DNA of 64,000 bases from contig NW_020825294.1 in NCBI RefSeq assembly GCF_003286085.1, positions 1,612,001 through 1,676,000 of the forward strand, written 5' to 3'. Shown here one piece after another: positions 53,801-64,000 of this stretch; position 1 is the stretch's first letter; every line of letters starts with the position of its first letter. The translations under genes and the position numbers were made by a program. The notes under the pieces are model-generated. The model did no database searches and was not told where the DNA came from. It saw nothing but the letters and a program-made list of their open reading frames with translations. This stretch comes from Drosophila persimilis. Its lineage: Eukaryota; Arthropoda; Insecta; Diptera; Drosophilidae.

Positions 53801-56387
53801 GGCACTCACTGATCGATATGGTGGCGGAGGAGAGCGAGTCCATGTGGAAGGAGAGCAGATAGGCGCCCAGGAGGAAGCCCACCACGGGCCCAAAGGCGCC
53901 CATGCTGTACATGCAACCGATGTACATCGAGGAGCTCTCGGTGCGCACGTGGTCGTCCACGTAGGTGGTGCCCAGGGTGAAGAGCGGACTGCCGCCGCAG
54001 CCGAGCAGCAGTTGGGCCAGGACGAAGAGCAGCACGGGGCCGGTGGTGGAGGCCTTGCCCTCCAGGCAGTTGTCCTCGCGCAACGTGTGGGGGGCGAGCG
54101 GCTGGTTGGAGAGGCCGCTGGAGAGGCGCCCCAGATCCATGTCCTGGTCCCGCACCAAGGCACTGCGGCAGATGTTGTCGCTGGTCTTGTTCAGGATGGC
54201 AATGCCCGGATTGGGCTCTCCGGTGAAGTGCGGCACCATGAACACCAGCGAACCGATGCCCATGATGACGGCCCCGATGCCGATCCACACGGGGATGTGC
54301 CGCCTGCTGCCCAGGTAGCTGACGAAGATCACGGTTATCACGTTGCCGATCTCGTAGCTGGAGGCGATCAGGCCCGAGTAGCTGGAGGGGATCTCGAAGC
54401 GCTTCTCGATGGTCGTGATCACAGAGTTGATGTACCCGGAGCTCAGCGCCTGCTGCATCATCACCAGGAGCGAGAGCAGCAGCACGAAGATCTTGATGCG
54501 GGCGAACCTCTGGATGCCATTCGGCCGGCAGTTGAGGATCCCGCAGTCTCCCGACCGGAACTGCTCCTCGTCGTAGTCCTCCTCCTCATCGGGCGGACAC
54601 TTGCCCGCCGACGCCTGCCGGCTGTGGCACTTGACCATCACGCTGTCCACCGATGCAGCAGCAGCAGCAGCCGGTGCACTTGTGGGGGGCCTCGGATCCC
54701 CGAGGGCGGCATCTATGCTGCTGTCGTCGCCGCTGTTCGTCTCGGAGTAGAGTCCAGTCATCTGGTACATCGATTCCTGCCGCCTGAAATGGCAAATTGT
54801 GTCTCTTGTCAGATCCTTAGACTTTGAATCTTCTTTGATTTTCTTGCATGTTTCTTTCACTGGGTTTTTGATGCTAAGCTTTTGGCCAAAACGAACGATA
54901 TCTAAAACAGCTGTGTGTGTTTTTTAAACTGGAATCGCAAACTGGAAATTTGTATGCCCTGACAAAAGTGTAACTGATGTGATTACGATTCCCAAGAATA
55001 CCAGATACCACATTGGCTATGCTGCCACAAGCAGTTCCCAAGTTCCCGCCCTCTCCCGCCCTTTCGCCCCTCCCGCAAGACTGCCTTGAGTACAGGGTAG
55101 AGTATACTGGCAAATCGATTGATTTCCAAACTCCAAGAGCCTATCCTTAGGGTATTGAAAGCCTCGACCTTCCTTTCTGCGTTCCCTCCATCCTTTCGCT
55201 GCTCTGTTTTTTGAGGCCTAAGGCCTACGGCATTCGGCATTCGGCTGTCTATAAGCCGGCCTAGAACTTGGCGACGGCCACGGACGCGAACGCGGACGGT
55301 CCAAGGCCGTCGGAGGGCGAGGACAACCCGGCTTGCCCCCCATTCAATGTCAAGCACTTTGGGCTTTTGGCCAAGACACACACCACACTCTCCACTGCCT
55401 CCTCTGCTGTTGGCTGTTTTCTGTTTGCTGTTTGGCTTGGCGGCAGCTGCTGTAACCACAAAAGGCCCTCTACCCTGCTCGTCTCTTACTCTGCCGCTCG
55501 TTGGCTGTGCCACTGAGTCTGGTCTGTGGGTCCCTGGGTCTCTGGGTCTCGCTCTATTCCCGTTCTCCTTCCGGTTATGTTCGGAGTTCCTTCGTCTGGC
55601 AGTGCACGCGGATGACTGCGGTGCCATCGAGTGAACCGAAGTCGAAGCTCACGTGCTGCTCTCACCCTGGACTTGTTTGTCACGCTTTCCCCGCTGGGCT
55701 GAGCGGGGGCTCTGACAGGGGGGCGTGCCGTGGAGTGGGTGGTGCCTTTGAATATTTCAAACTTGACCGACAACTACTCATCGCAATCGCCTCTTATCGA
55801 TTGAATTTCGAAGCGGAAGGCGCTGCAGTCTTATGAATTATTAAGTCCTAAACCAGCGCCGGTCCCAGGCCCTCCTCCTGCCACGTGCCCCTTGCTACGT
55901 GCCGCCCCCAAGCTAATTATCGATATGGAGTATCGGCTATAATGCTTCGTTTCGTTCTTCGCTTTTGTTTGTTGTCTCAACCTCCCCCTCCGCAGGGAAA
56001 GTGTCAATTTATGTAAATTGTTTTCCCCCCCTTCCCCCGGTGGGAAGCGGGAGCAGGTGGGCTCCAAATTACGTGGCTAATGTCTTTGGCTCTGGCAATT
56101 GTAACTGTTTCGTTTTCTCACCTGTGACCTTTGCGATGTGTCGTGCTGGCATCGCTGGCATTGCTGTTGGAGCTCTGAATGTGGATGTGGCTGCCACCGG
56201 CAGTGGCAGTGGCTGTGGCAGTCGCGTTGCCGGTGCCGATGCCGGTGCCTGTTCCCGTGACAGTCGCGGCGGCGGCGACAACGGCTCCTGTGGCCTGTGG
56301 GGGGTCGGAGGACTCCTGCTCGAAGGAGGGATTCGTGTACTGTTCGATATGTTGGGCACCGGTTCCGGATGAGCGTTTCGCCGACAT
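50881..56387 (-). CDS. Oatp30B: Organic anion transporting polypeptide, probably Oatp30B
   Basis: Coding exons are 56387-56122, 54783-53810, 53749-52859, 52795-52381, 52322-52171, 52005-51876 and 51802-50881. All are in phase and GT-AG, giving 1249 residues. The long cytosolic N-terminus (~1-178) includes a Gly/Thr/Ala repeat. TM1 starts at IKIFVLLLSLLVMMQQALSS, and the OATP fold continues with VLLFVLAQLLLGCGGSPLFT and TTYVDDHVRTESSSMYIGCM. The superfamily signature is GDRRWVGLWWGGFLL (~417-431). The large extracellular loop has a Kazal-like Cys-rich module (CNFGCECLTSEVEPVCGNNG, ~670-711). The last TM segments are followed by a 350-residue tail with repeated H-x-R-N-x-S motifs. OATPs (SLCO) move amphipathic anions and hormones such as ecdysteroids across the plasma membrane. 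Long N- and C-termini favour Oatp30B over the other fly Oatps; the exact paralog is inference. Confidence 0.88.
54784..56121 (-). other. First coding intron of the Oatp gene
   Basis: A 1.34-kb intron flanked by donor AG|GTGAGA (56121) and acceptor CATTTCAG (54784). No nested gene was recognised. Confidence 0.7.
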
Positions 56388-56475
56388 TCTGCTGTAGCAT
56401 TTATCCAGCGCTCAGGTCGTCACAATCATTCATTCGTTCAATCAATCAAACAATCGCTCGACCCTGAGGCATAGC
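56388..56475 (-). other. 5'UTR part of Oatp coding exon 1, with upstream ATG
   Basis: An acceptor (CTTTTTTGCAG) ends at 56476 on the minus strand, so the exon carrying the start codon begins at 56475 and a further 5' exon lies upstream (higher coordinates). An ATG at 56400 precedes the main ATG (56387) by 13 bases in another frame. Both have A at -3. Confidence 0.6.
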
Positions 56476-58321
56476 CTGCAAAAAAGAAGGAACAAGGAAA
56501 CACAGCTTTTCTTTAGCAATAGGATCTCCAACTTTTGTCCCCTCCCTCCCCTCTTTGGGGTGGGGCACTTGTCATTAGGGACTTTCGACTCTCACACACA
56601 CACACACACCCTTCCGAGTTGATGACGCCGCCGATTACTTCCTGAATGAAGCTCCATCGCCCACTAATTGCTCCCAAAGCCCCACACAAAGTCACTGGGA
56701 CTGACTGAGGGAAAAAGAAAGATAATTACGGAATGCCCCTCGACATCTGCCCCCTTTTTGGTTGTGCAGACTTCCGCTGAAGGATAAGAAGGATGCTTGC
56801 CACCGCCACCGCCACCGCCGCCGTCTTCTATTAAAAAGCTTGCCACACACAAACAGACGCACCACAAGCACATGCCACAGACACCATGCAACCGATGGAA
56901 GACATGTGGGTAGGCCTTCGCAGAGAGATGCACCGGAGATGGTGGTGCCATCTTTCTGTTGGAAATAGAGATGCACGCGTGACACGACCACACGCCACAC
57001 GCTCCCGAAGGGCCCTCTCTGTGTGCTCACTTAACCAGTCTTCCCTTTCTTTTCCCTTCATTAATGTATAGACGAGTACACATTATATGCAACAACAAAA
57101 GGAACTACAACAACACTTGAACACGCCCCTCCCCCCCCCCCCACACGCACTCATAAAGGAGGAAGGAGGGAGAGGAAGTGGAAAGGAGGCGGTAATATAT
57201 CGATTGCCCCTGCGGCTCAATGGAAATTTATGAAAATCATCAGAAAGAAAAAGGCTAATGCTCGTGATTGTGCTTGTTTTCTGCTCCTCCTCGGGCTCCC
57301 GTCCTCCCCTGTTCCTCTGGGAGCCCCAGCAAGAGAATCCACTTGGTGGCTGACCGCTTAAGTGTGATTTAGGTGCTGCCATCGGGGCTCTACCCATTAG
57401 TCGCGGTTGCAATTCTGGCTCCGCTCCTGCCACCCACCGACTGACCCCACAGTTAATCAATTACTGCTTCAGCCACGCTCCCCCCCCTCCAGCTCCTATT
57501 TCTGTTAGCCATTGAATGGATGACCCACAAATGTTGCAGCTTATTGCTTTCATGTTCCACATTTTGAACATTTTGAACATTTTGTGTGCCTTTTATTCAG
57601 CTTTTGGTGTCACACAGATGCTGCCACTGCGCCTGTTCTGTTCTGTTCCATGGATGAAAGAGGCTGGATAGATGGATGATGAAATAGCCAACTTTTGTGG
57701 CCTTATTTTATGGCCATTTCTTTGGCCAATTGCCAAAAACACAATGTTGCCCCTGTGTTCCAGTGTTCCAGTTGCGGCAGTCGCCAGATAGATGATGCAG
57801 GAAATGGATCTGCTCCGATCCGATCCGATCCGATCGGGGCGCCGTGATTCGTAATTAGAGAACTTTCAAAACAAAAACACAGCCAGGAAATGTTCGCTGA
57901 TTATCCGATCCATCAGATATATATATATTTCATCGAGTGTTTCGTAATTTATCATAAATAAAAACACAAATCGAATCCATTTCTCGACTCTCGAGTGACT
58001 CTCTCGCATGAATTGCGCGAATGAGAGTTAATTAAAAGGCGACATCCACGCCATCCACGACATGGAAGCGGCACAACATTTTTTACCGTACCCTTGGGTA
58101 CCCATCCCCTTCGGAGGGGGGGCCAGAAAACAACAACACAGAAATATTACATAATTGGACATCATTTATGAAATGTCTTTCCATCTGTGGCAACAGGATA
58201 CGAAACGATGGGATGGTGCTGGATGGGGCATTGTGAAAGCAGACGCAGACACGAGGAATGCCACACGGCAGCAATTTTTTAAAATTAATATTGTTTTTTG
58301 CATATGGATTGAATGGATTCC

Positions 58322-58352
58322 AGTGGCAGGTGGCAGGTGGCAGGTGGCAGGC
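58322..58352 (+). repeat. GGTGGCA tandem repeat with CAGGTG E-boxes
   Basis: About four 7-bp units place CAGGTG at 58327, 58334 and 58341, with another CAGGTG at 58362. CAGGTG is the core recognised by Snail/Zfh-1/Scratch-type regulators. Confidence 0.8.
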
Positions 58353-60747
58353 GACACTTGACAGGTGCATCTTGTATAAGCTTGCAGATGTGGCAAGGGA
58401 TTGCAGGATATTTTGGCCAACTCTCTCTATAGTCCCCTATATATTTCCATTCTCACACTTCCAAATAAGTGAATTAGAATTCCGACTGCGTGGCTGGTTT
58501 AATAGTGCACCTGTTTTGATCTTGATCGTTTCGTTTCGTTTCGATTCGTTTGAAGTTAGTTCCTGGCTCACGCCCTTTGGTGGGTTATTCCACTCGTCCA
58601 CGTATGACGATCACGTCTCTCGGTCTCCGTCGTCTTTTGTCTCTATCTCTTCGCGGGGTGGAGAGAACATTGAACCCCCGAGAAGTGCGAGAGGGGGAGG
58701 GACGCCACTGTGAGCAATGGCTGATGTAATTAAACGAGACAATGAGACGAAAGTCAACAAGTGCCGGAGCGAAGTAGCCTGGAGCCAGGCCAATGACAGA
58801 ATCACAAGTGCAAAGCCACAAACAAGATTTATTTCTGGCTGATTCTTGGCCAAAACAGCAACAACAAAAAATGGTAAAGGTCAGTCCAGTCGCCAACTGA
58901 CGAGCAGCAGCAGCCTGTTGTCTAAGCCAAATAAAGAAACTCGTTTCGAGTCAAGAGTCGAGGAGATATTTTGGCTTTTCGCATGTGTCACCGTCACCCC
59001 GCCTGTCGCTGTCGCTGTCTCTGTCTCACAGAGTGTTTCCTTCTCGTTCCTTCTTGGGTTTTTATTGTTCATTCGTTCATTTTTAGAATCTTAATGGATC
59101 TTGGGCGAGGAAAACAATCAAAAGTACGAGTAAATGGAAAGTGAATAAAATTGCACTGCCATTTACGAATCTCTACAGACACACAGATACACAGATACAG
59201 ATACATATATATATCGATACAGATATACGTATGAAATGCCGCATACAGGAAGTTAAGTTTTCGAAACGAGTTTCTTTCGCCTGCCTGCTGTTTGTTTTGT
59301 TTTTCTCCGCCTTTTTCTGGGCCTTTTTCTGTGTGTTAGTAGTAGATAAAAGGCACAGATACACAGATACGCAGATACTTTCCAAGCCATGGCGAAAACT
59401 AGAATCAATAATAATTAATTTACGCCGAAACATTACTTTCCGAGAATGTTCCTTCTTCTTCTTCTTTCTTCCTCTTCTTCTGCTGATAAGAATGAGATGT
59501 TTTTGAAATTTCCCACTGATACTGATAAGAGAGCGGGCATCGCGACTGAAAGATAGTCAAGCATAGAGATACATTCTGTCTGTCTACTTTGAAGTCTTTC
59601 CTCGAGGTTTTCCCCGTGCCACGGATGGGTGGCAACACCCACAAGGGCCATGGCAACAGGCTGATAGCACTGCGGACATCCACGGGTATCTCTCCCGTGA
59701 ACAAACAACTTGATTTCCCATGCCCTCCAAAGGGGGCGCTCCATGTTGTGTGCCCAGCTGTTTAATGTTTGCTTTTGCTGTGGCATTGGATTCTGATAAT
59801 CTCCCAAGGACAGCCACAGCCGTCGTCAAGTTGAGACCGCAACCGGAAAGCCCATAAACTTTAATAGGGGACATTCAGAATAAAGAAATATTCCGATTAA
59901 TTACTCCAGAATTCTCATCTGGTTGCCATTTGTCGAACGTTTTCAGGTTTCAAAACTAAGTATTAAATCTCAAAATGCATGGGTAAGACAGATAGCAACA
60001 AAATTCTGAATAGACAGACAACTGAGGTCTGATCGTAGGTCCGATCTGAGCTGTGATCTGTACTCGGGACGGGACAGAGCGAGTGACATGGAGTGACGGC
60101 GAGAGATAAGGCATTCAGTGCCTCCCTTCTTCTTCCATTTACATTAAATAATTCAGAAATTGTAGAAACGAGATTATTCGGATGCTGCCTGCCGCTTGAC
60201 CCTCTGACCCACATTCATACGAATGTACACTTTACGTAATATATTATTGTTTACTACGGAGTACTCTCCCGTCCCGTTCCGTTCCCCTGCGAGTAAATAG
60301 ATAAACAGCCCCCTGTTTGACGTCTTTTGTGGCTTTTGGGGATCGCAGGCGAAATAATTCCATGCGGCGGGAGAGGGAAACGTAATGCCTAACATGATCC
60401 AAAACAATCCATCCTTTTGTCTCGCTATTTGCTTACTCGTTGGTTGGCATTCGTTGTCTTGTATGTATCTCGTTATTGCTAGTACCCTCTCGCTTGTCTT
60501 CTACTTTCGTCTATTCTTTGAAATAAAACCACTGCTGCTTTTCCCCTTTCCCTCGAGTACAATGGGGTTCGGTTCTCTTCGTTGGGGGTTCTTTGGGGCC
60601 ACTCAACTGAAACTCTCAAGTTGCCTAAGCCCCCAGCGGCTTACCCCTCATGACACTCGTTGCTGCAACTCGAATGCGTTTCGTGTAATTATTTGGCTTT
60701 TGGAATTCGACAAACTCGTTTTAAGCTTTTTGTTTTAAATTACTTTG

Positions 60748-60796
60748 CACTGGAGCTGGCGCTGGGGCTGGAGCTGGCGCTGGGGCTGGGGCTGGG
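60748..60796 (+). repeat. GCTGGG/GCTGGC hexanucleotide array
   Basis: About eight 6-bp units (GAGCTG, GCGCTG, GGGCTG variants) followed by a plain GGGCTGGGCTGGG-like end. A simple repeat in non-coding DNA. Confidence 0.85.
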
Positions 60797-62121
60797 TTTT
60801 TGGCCTGAATGAAAGGGGCTTCCGTGACGGGCTAGCCATCTACTCCACCCACCCAGATGCCTCCCCAAGCACAACAAAACACCGAAAAGTGGCGCGAGTG
60901 TGAGTTAGATGGAGTGGATCGGATTACTACTCGCAGAGTGCTACTCCCTAGAGTCGTTTCAGAGATTCAGCAACGGTGCAACGGAGTGGCAAATAATCCT
61001 CTTAGTAGTCACTGCAGCTGGGGCCAGAGCAGAGCGGGTTTTGAATGGAACCTGGGACTGAAACTGAAACTGGAACTGAAACTACGACTGCGAAAGCGAC
61101 ACATTTGCCATTGTTGGCTGGTGCTTTTAATTGCAACACGAAAGTCCACAAAAGTCACATGTCACCGAACGAGAGAGACCCCGAGAATTGCTCAAGATCT
61201 CATCAGCCCCTGGGCCTGAATCATCTGCATCGTTCGCAGATGAAGAGTTCGCTGATCTTCCCGCTTTGTGTTTGCTCCTCCTCCAAGAATGATGACCTCG
61301 ATTATTAGTACAGAGTACAGTTTAACCTCTCTCACAGTCATGCAACTGCAGCAGATAGCAGGGGCAGCAATTGATCGATTCATGATCACGAGTCAAGAGC
61401 CCCCCCGGTCCCAGCGAGGGACAGAGTCAGAGTCAGAGACAAAGACAAAGACCGATTCTTGATAATTACAGTTCCGCTGCTTGCTCGCTGGTCAGTGCAC
61501 GACTCCGATGGATGGAATGGACGGTATGGATGACAGCATTTCAAGTGGGTGTGTTTCTGGCTCACTCTGCAAACCGGTATCTCAACATAGACCTCCTGCA
61601 AATACATATCTCCATCTATTCACTCATTCGTTGGTACTCGTTGGACCGGCTGGTGAAGGCCAGGCCGCAGCTCCACAGCTCCACAGCAAATTGACACAAT
61701 TAAGTCCCGTCGAAGGCATAAACATGATTAAACAAATCAGAATCAGAATCGGAATGCTATTCAAGCAATGATTCGGATTACAGCACTCCAGTCAAGTCTT
61801 AGCCTTGCACTGGTTATAGATTCAGATCTTTGGGGGTACTTCATGGCTGGGACTGGTCTGGCAGCAGGGTTTCTTTCTAGCTGTGAATGAATGATGAGAC
61901 TAGATGGAAAATACAGACTCTTTTCCCCTTGGACTGCACTTTGACGTCACTGCTGGCTCTTGGATAATAATTCAAAGACGCATTCGCCGTATGCACAACG
62001 AAAACAAAATTCGAGACAAGAAAAACCTTCTTCTCGACTTGTGTTTGCACGACTAAAACTTTCAGCAGCTGATAAAACAAGAGACACACTTGCCACTGCC
62101 ACAGAGGGTGAGAGGGGGAGA

Positions 62122-62138
62122 GGGAGGGAGGGAGGGAG
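62122..62138 (+). repeat. GGGA tandem tract, G-quadruplex candidate
   Basis: GGGAGGGAGGGAGGGAG, preceded by further G runs from 62106. Four GGG runs separated by single A residues fit the standard quadruplex pattern. Confidence 0.75.
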
Positions 62139-63545
62139 AAATGAATATATGGCCAGCAGAAGGGGGAAGCCAGAAGCAAACAATAACAGATATTATTACG
62201 GCAGCACTTGGCTGAAATGATTTTACGTAGCAGTCGGAAATAATCTAAAGCTTGGCCATATTCCTCCCCCCCATATTCCTCTATTGCCCCCTCAAGAGTA
62301 TCTTTGCGTCCAGAGAGGCCTGCATTTGACGCACGTTTGGTAATTGTACAATAAAGACTCGGCCTGGGGCATAGCTTACAAAGAAAACAAAAACAGAAGC
62401 AGAAGCCAAACGTCAATAAATGTATCTCAGATAAAGATAAAGCTAAAGATAAACAAGAGATGCTTTGGCATGAATAAAACATATGATTCGATTTAGTTGG
62501 CAGGAAAATTACGATAAAAGAGGAGCAGCAAAGCTCAAAGCTACTGTCAAAATATGATATATAGGAGGGGTATTCATCTCTGGGGGAATGACAGAAATCG
62601 TTCGATCGGACGAAAATAGCTCATGCCGAGAGGAGGAGGAGGCGGAGGAGGAGGAGGAGGCAGTGGGCGGCTGACTATGTCGTGGGTGGAGCGACTTGGC
62701 AACGCGCTTCTGCTCGGCGATTAAAAATAGTGTTTTACCAACAAACAATCATGGCCACATCTATTAGATGCTGTGCTGCTCCCCCAAAACGAAATGAATG
62801 TTTATTCAAGAAACGAGTCAACGAGCTGATAATGAAGACAAATCAACACAGCACACACCACAGAGATCCACAGAGATCCACAGACTCCCGCCACAGGGCC
62901 ACAGATCCCCAAACCAGTAGTTGGATAGATCGGAGCTGGATTTGGTTTGTTTGTTTGCCTCTTTGTTTGTTTAGGGAGGGACTTAATATAGGAAGAGACT
63001 TTGGTTTGGGATTAACCAGAACAGAGGCCAACATCCCACAGAGAGCCACAGGGAAAGGGGGGGAACGGAGAGCCAGACAGAACTCCAAAAGAACACAAAG
63101 AAATGGTAATCTTTTAATATGTAAAATCTGTATAAATTATTCAGGCGAAACGAATCAAGTTCCCTCCCGATAAGAAGTTAATTTTCGACTCTAGTCCGTT
63201 TTCTCTCTATATATTTTCTGTTTTTGGTGAAAAAGAAAGTAAATTAAGTGTGGCCCAAAATTAACACATAAATTATTTAATATTCCACTCGCAGAAGGGA
63301 GAGAGGTATCCCCAAATTGCATTTAGAGAGAGGTGGAGAGTGGGAGGGGGGGCTAAAGTTTAATTTGCGTGTGCATTCGGGGCACAAACACAAAAAGCAC
63401 CCATTAATGTGACCCAAAAACGCCGACATGCGACAAAAATCGGGGAAAAGGCAAAGGCAACGGCAAACCCATACCAAATCCAAAATATTCATACAACAGG
63501 AAAAGATGAAAAAGCACACAGAAAAAAATTAAATAAATAGGTAAA

Positions 63546-63579
63546 TGAGTGAATGAATGAATGAATGAATGAATGAATC
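63546..63579 (+). repeat. TGAA tetranucleotide microsatellite
   Basis: About eight uninterrupted GAAT/TGAA units in non-coding DNA. Confidence 0.9.
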
Positions 63580-64000
63580 AGAGTGCATCAATGTACGAGT
63601 GTATGAATGGTTGGCCCTAAAAAGCTCTGTGTTCATCGCAATTTGAAAATGTCAACATTTGTCGTGCTTTGTTGTTGGTTTTTATTTCTTTTTCTAAATT
63701 CACGAAAAGGTCTATCATTGTTGTTGTGGTTAAAATTTGTATAATTTCTCATTGTTGCTGGTGAGAGACTTGTGTCGCGCTTTCTCCCGCCTGAGAATGA
63801 GAAACGAAAACAAAAGTCGCCGAATGACGAATATGAGAAATTTCGGGTGTGTTTTTGTCTATCCAACAAGTCAAAAACCCCCCCAACCCCCCGACCACCC
63901 AATCTGGAATCAGTTGGCGTGACTCCTCCTCTCCCTGTCTGGCCCTGCCTCCCCCCAATCCCCCCAATCACCGATTTCTAGCGATTCCTAGCACATAGCA

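Larger units (their letters stand above)
56477..64000. other. Large non-coding region upstream of the Oatp coding exons
   Basis: About 7.5 kb without a supportable gene on either strand; probably 5' intron and regulatory DNA of the Oatp gene. It holds many low-complexity tracts: poly-C (57127-57141), GATCC units (57810-57835), GGTGGCA units (58322-58352), GCTGGG units (60748-60796), a G-rich tract (62106-62138), AGG units (62630-62660) and TGAA units (63546-63579). Frames of up to 200 codons here carry no recognisable domain. Confidence 0.5.

Noticed and set aside
52788-54827. A 679-codon open frame on the plus strand
   Set aside because: It lies antisense to Oatp exons 2-4 and runs through their introns. 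Its composition (Ala, Gly, His, Arg, Glu rich) is what GC-rich codons give on the opposite strand, and no domain is present.
61877-62482. A 201-codon minus-strand frame with hydrophobic stretches
   Set aside because: It is driven by the purine tract and T-rich DNA on the other strand, with no family resemblance or intron support.

Overview
The window is nuclear DNA from a Drosophila species. Its genes have short GT-AG introns and insect-specific families (a multi-catalytic Cht10 chitinase, Obp28a). Its promoters carry fly core elements (Motif 1, Motif 6, DRE), and a DINE-1/INE-1 type Helitron remnant is present. Proteins are close to, but clearly diverged from, the D. melanogaster orthologs I know. 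Several of those orthologs (Rpn3, Phlpp, Obp28a, Cht10) lie on arm 2L as far as I recall, so this is probably Muller element B. An obscura-group species is possible but cannot be shown from the sequence alone.

Layout. 1-271: 5' end of a centrin gene (minus, runs off the window). 785-1260: first copy of a promoter-linked dispersed repeat. 2040-6360: Helitron-like remnant containing a 3.7-kb AT-rich minisatellite. 7240-17999: Cht10 (plus), with a distant TATA promoter and a 2469-residue protein of four GH18 and four CBM14 modules; the first GH18 has lost its catalytic acid. 19291-29233: a TMEM65 ortholog (plus) whose 8.7-kb first intron holds Obp28a on the opposite strand. 31039-45404: a compact run of five minus-strand genes: CNPPD1, a DUS4L-type tRNA dihydrouridine synthase, Phlpp, a ZCCHC14-like CCHC protein and proteasome subunit Rpn3. 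46023-48360: FOXRED1 (plus) and TMCO1 (minus), tail to tail and 52 bp apart. 50881-56387: a seven-coding-exon Oatp transporter (probably Oatp30B, minus). 56476-64000: non-coding sequence, probably 5' intron and regulatory DNA of the Oatp gene.

The exon models for all complete genes were joined by hand. Every junction keeps frame and follows GT-AG, and the resulting lengths agree with the families. The genes do not form a pathway: most are housekeeping (proteasome, tRNA modification, complex I assembly, mitochondrial and ER ion handling), mixed with tissue-specific ones (chitinase, odorant-binding protein, transporter).

The most notable non-genic signal is a degenerate repeat of about 300-450 bp present four times (near 804, 43353, 45492 and 48395). 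Each copy lies directly upstream of a minus-strand housekeeping gene, in the same orientation. The gene-proximal end carries Motif 1 plus Motif 6 copies, and shared blocks extend well beyond the promoter motifs. It looks like a mobile or duplicated sequence that carries, or targets, Motif-1 promoters. I know of no named family matching it.
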